A DNA stretch of 64,000 bases from NCBI RefSeq assembly GCF_000002075.1, contig NW_004797523.1:256018-320017 (forward strand), given 5' to 3'. The translations under genes and the position numbers were made by a program. Below the pieces are notes generated by a model that did no database searches, was not told the origin of the DNA, and worked only from the letters and a program-made list of their open reading frames with translations. Below are positions 63,692 through 64,000 of this stretch, in pieces. Numbering within the stretch: the stretch's first letter is position 1; each line of letters begins with the position of its first letter. The DNA is from Aplysia californica (taxonomy: Eukaryota; Mollusca; Gastropoda; Aplysiida; Aplysiidae).

Positions 63692-64000
63692 ATCTACGTA
63701 ATGAATTGTGCGCTGGTCTATGAAATCAAAAGTTGCCGTATGCTCAGCTCTACACAGCAACACAACTTTTTCTTGGTAAACAATCGATATGAGACAGGCT
63801 TGTGTGTATTTGAACGAATCGGTCTTTTTTTTTTTATACAGCTCATAATATGCAGGTGCCAGGTGGTCTGCTAATCTTCAATTTTACCTTTTTCTACAAC
63901 AAAAAATGGCGGAAAATTGGAAGCACTAAACATTAGATCTATAGAGCGAAGACACTTCCTTTTTTCCGGACCCGAAATTTCTTATTCGGGCTCGAGTCCG

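Noticed and set aside
1-64000. CRISPR arrays, LTR elements, Polintons or viral genes
   Set aside because: None seen: no regular spacer array, no LTR pairs, and no integrase, capsid or envelope sequence.

Overview
This window is animal nuclear DNA: split genes with GT-AG introns, dense SINEs, a non-LTR retrotransposon and many short terminal-inverted-repeat DNA transposons. The repeat style (CR1-type tails, a tRNA-Glu-like SINE, AGATCT-rich introns) and the gene sequences suggest a mollusc, probably a gastropod. That is an inference, not something read from a marker gene.

Two host genes are recognisable, both on the minus strand. The main one is a ZCCHC8-like gene (zinc-knuckle scaffold of the nuclear exosome targeting, NEXT, complex). 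Thirteen exons are spread from 61,277 down to 22,389, with the CCHC knuckle, the PSP/RBM7-binding segment and the conserved C-terminal segment. Splice phases agree at every junction except exon 1 to exon 2, where a small exon is probably missing. Another conserved segment may be lost in the 330-N gap at 31,149-31,478. Below it lie only the last two exons of an ADAR2-type RNA adenosine deaminase (13,304-13,465 and 10,445-10,586). Its upstream exons are not in the window. A 100-N gap at 13,996-14,095 lies between these exons and the ZCCHC8 gene, so the join is doubtful.

Nearly all the rest is intron, flank and mobile DNA. A 5.55 kb I/Nimb-type LINE (34,177-39,727, minus) with gag-like ORF1 and endonuclease-RT-RNase H ORF2 sits in a SINE and has a perfect 11-bp target duplication. 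Three SINE families end in the same hairpin-bearing 3' tail as this LINE, so it or a close relative probably mobilises them. DNA transposons whose target duplications can be read directly include: a 3.37 kb and a 0.6 kb Mutator-like element (9 bp); two hAT5-like copies (5 bp) with a relic zinc-finger exon; two other hAT-like elements (8 bp) and an 8-bp MITE; two copies of a CTGTCCCC MITE (6 bp); TA-duplicating pogo/Tigger-like elements; and TTAA elements, one of them nested three deep.

Layout: 1-10.4 kb, flank 3' of ADAR with simple repeats and SINEs; 10.4-14 kb, ADAR 3' exons, a SINE segmental duplication and the gap; 14-22.4 kb, intergenic DNA with the large Mutator-like element and its palindromic minisatellite; 22.4-61.3 kb, the ZCCHC8-like gene, its introns swollen by transposons; 61.3-64 kb, upstream flank with a 1.3 kb hAT-like element.
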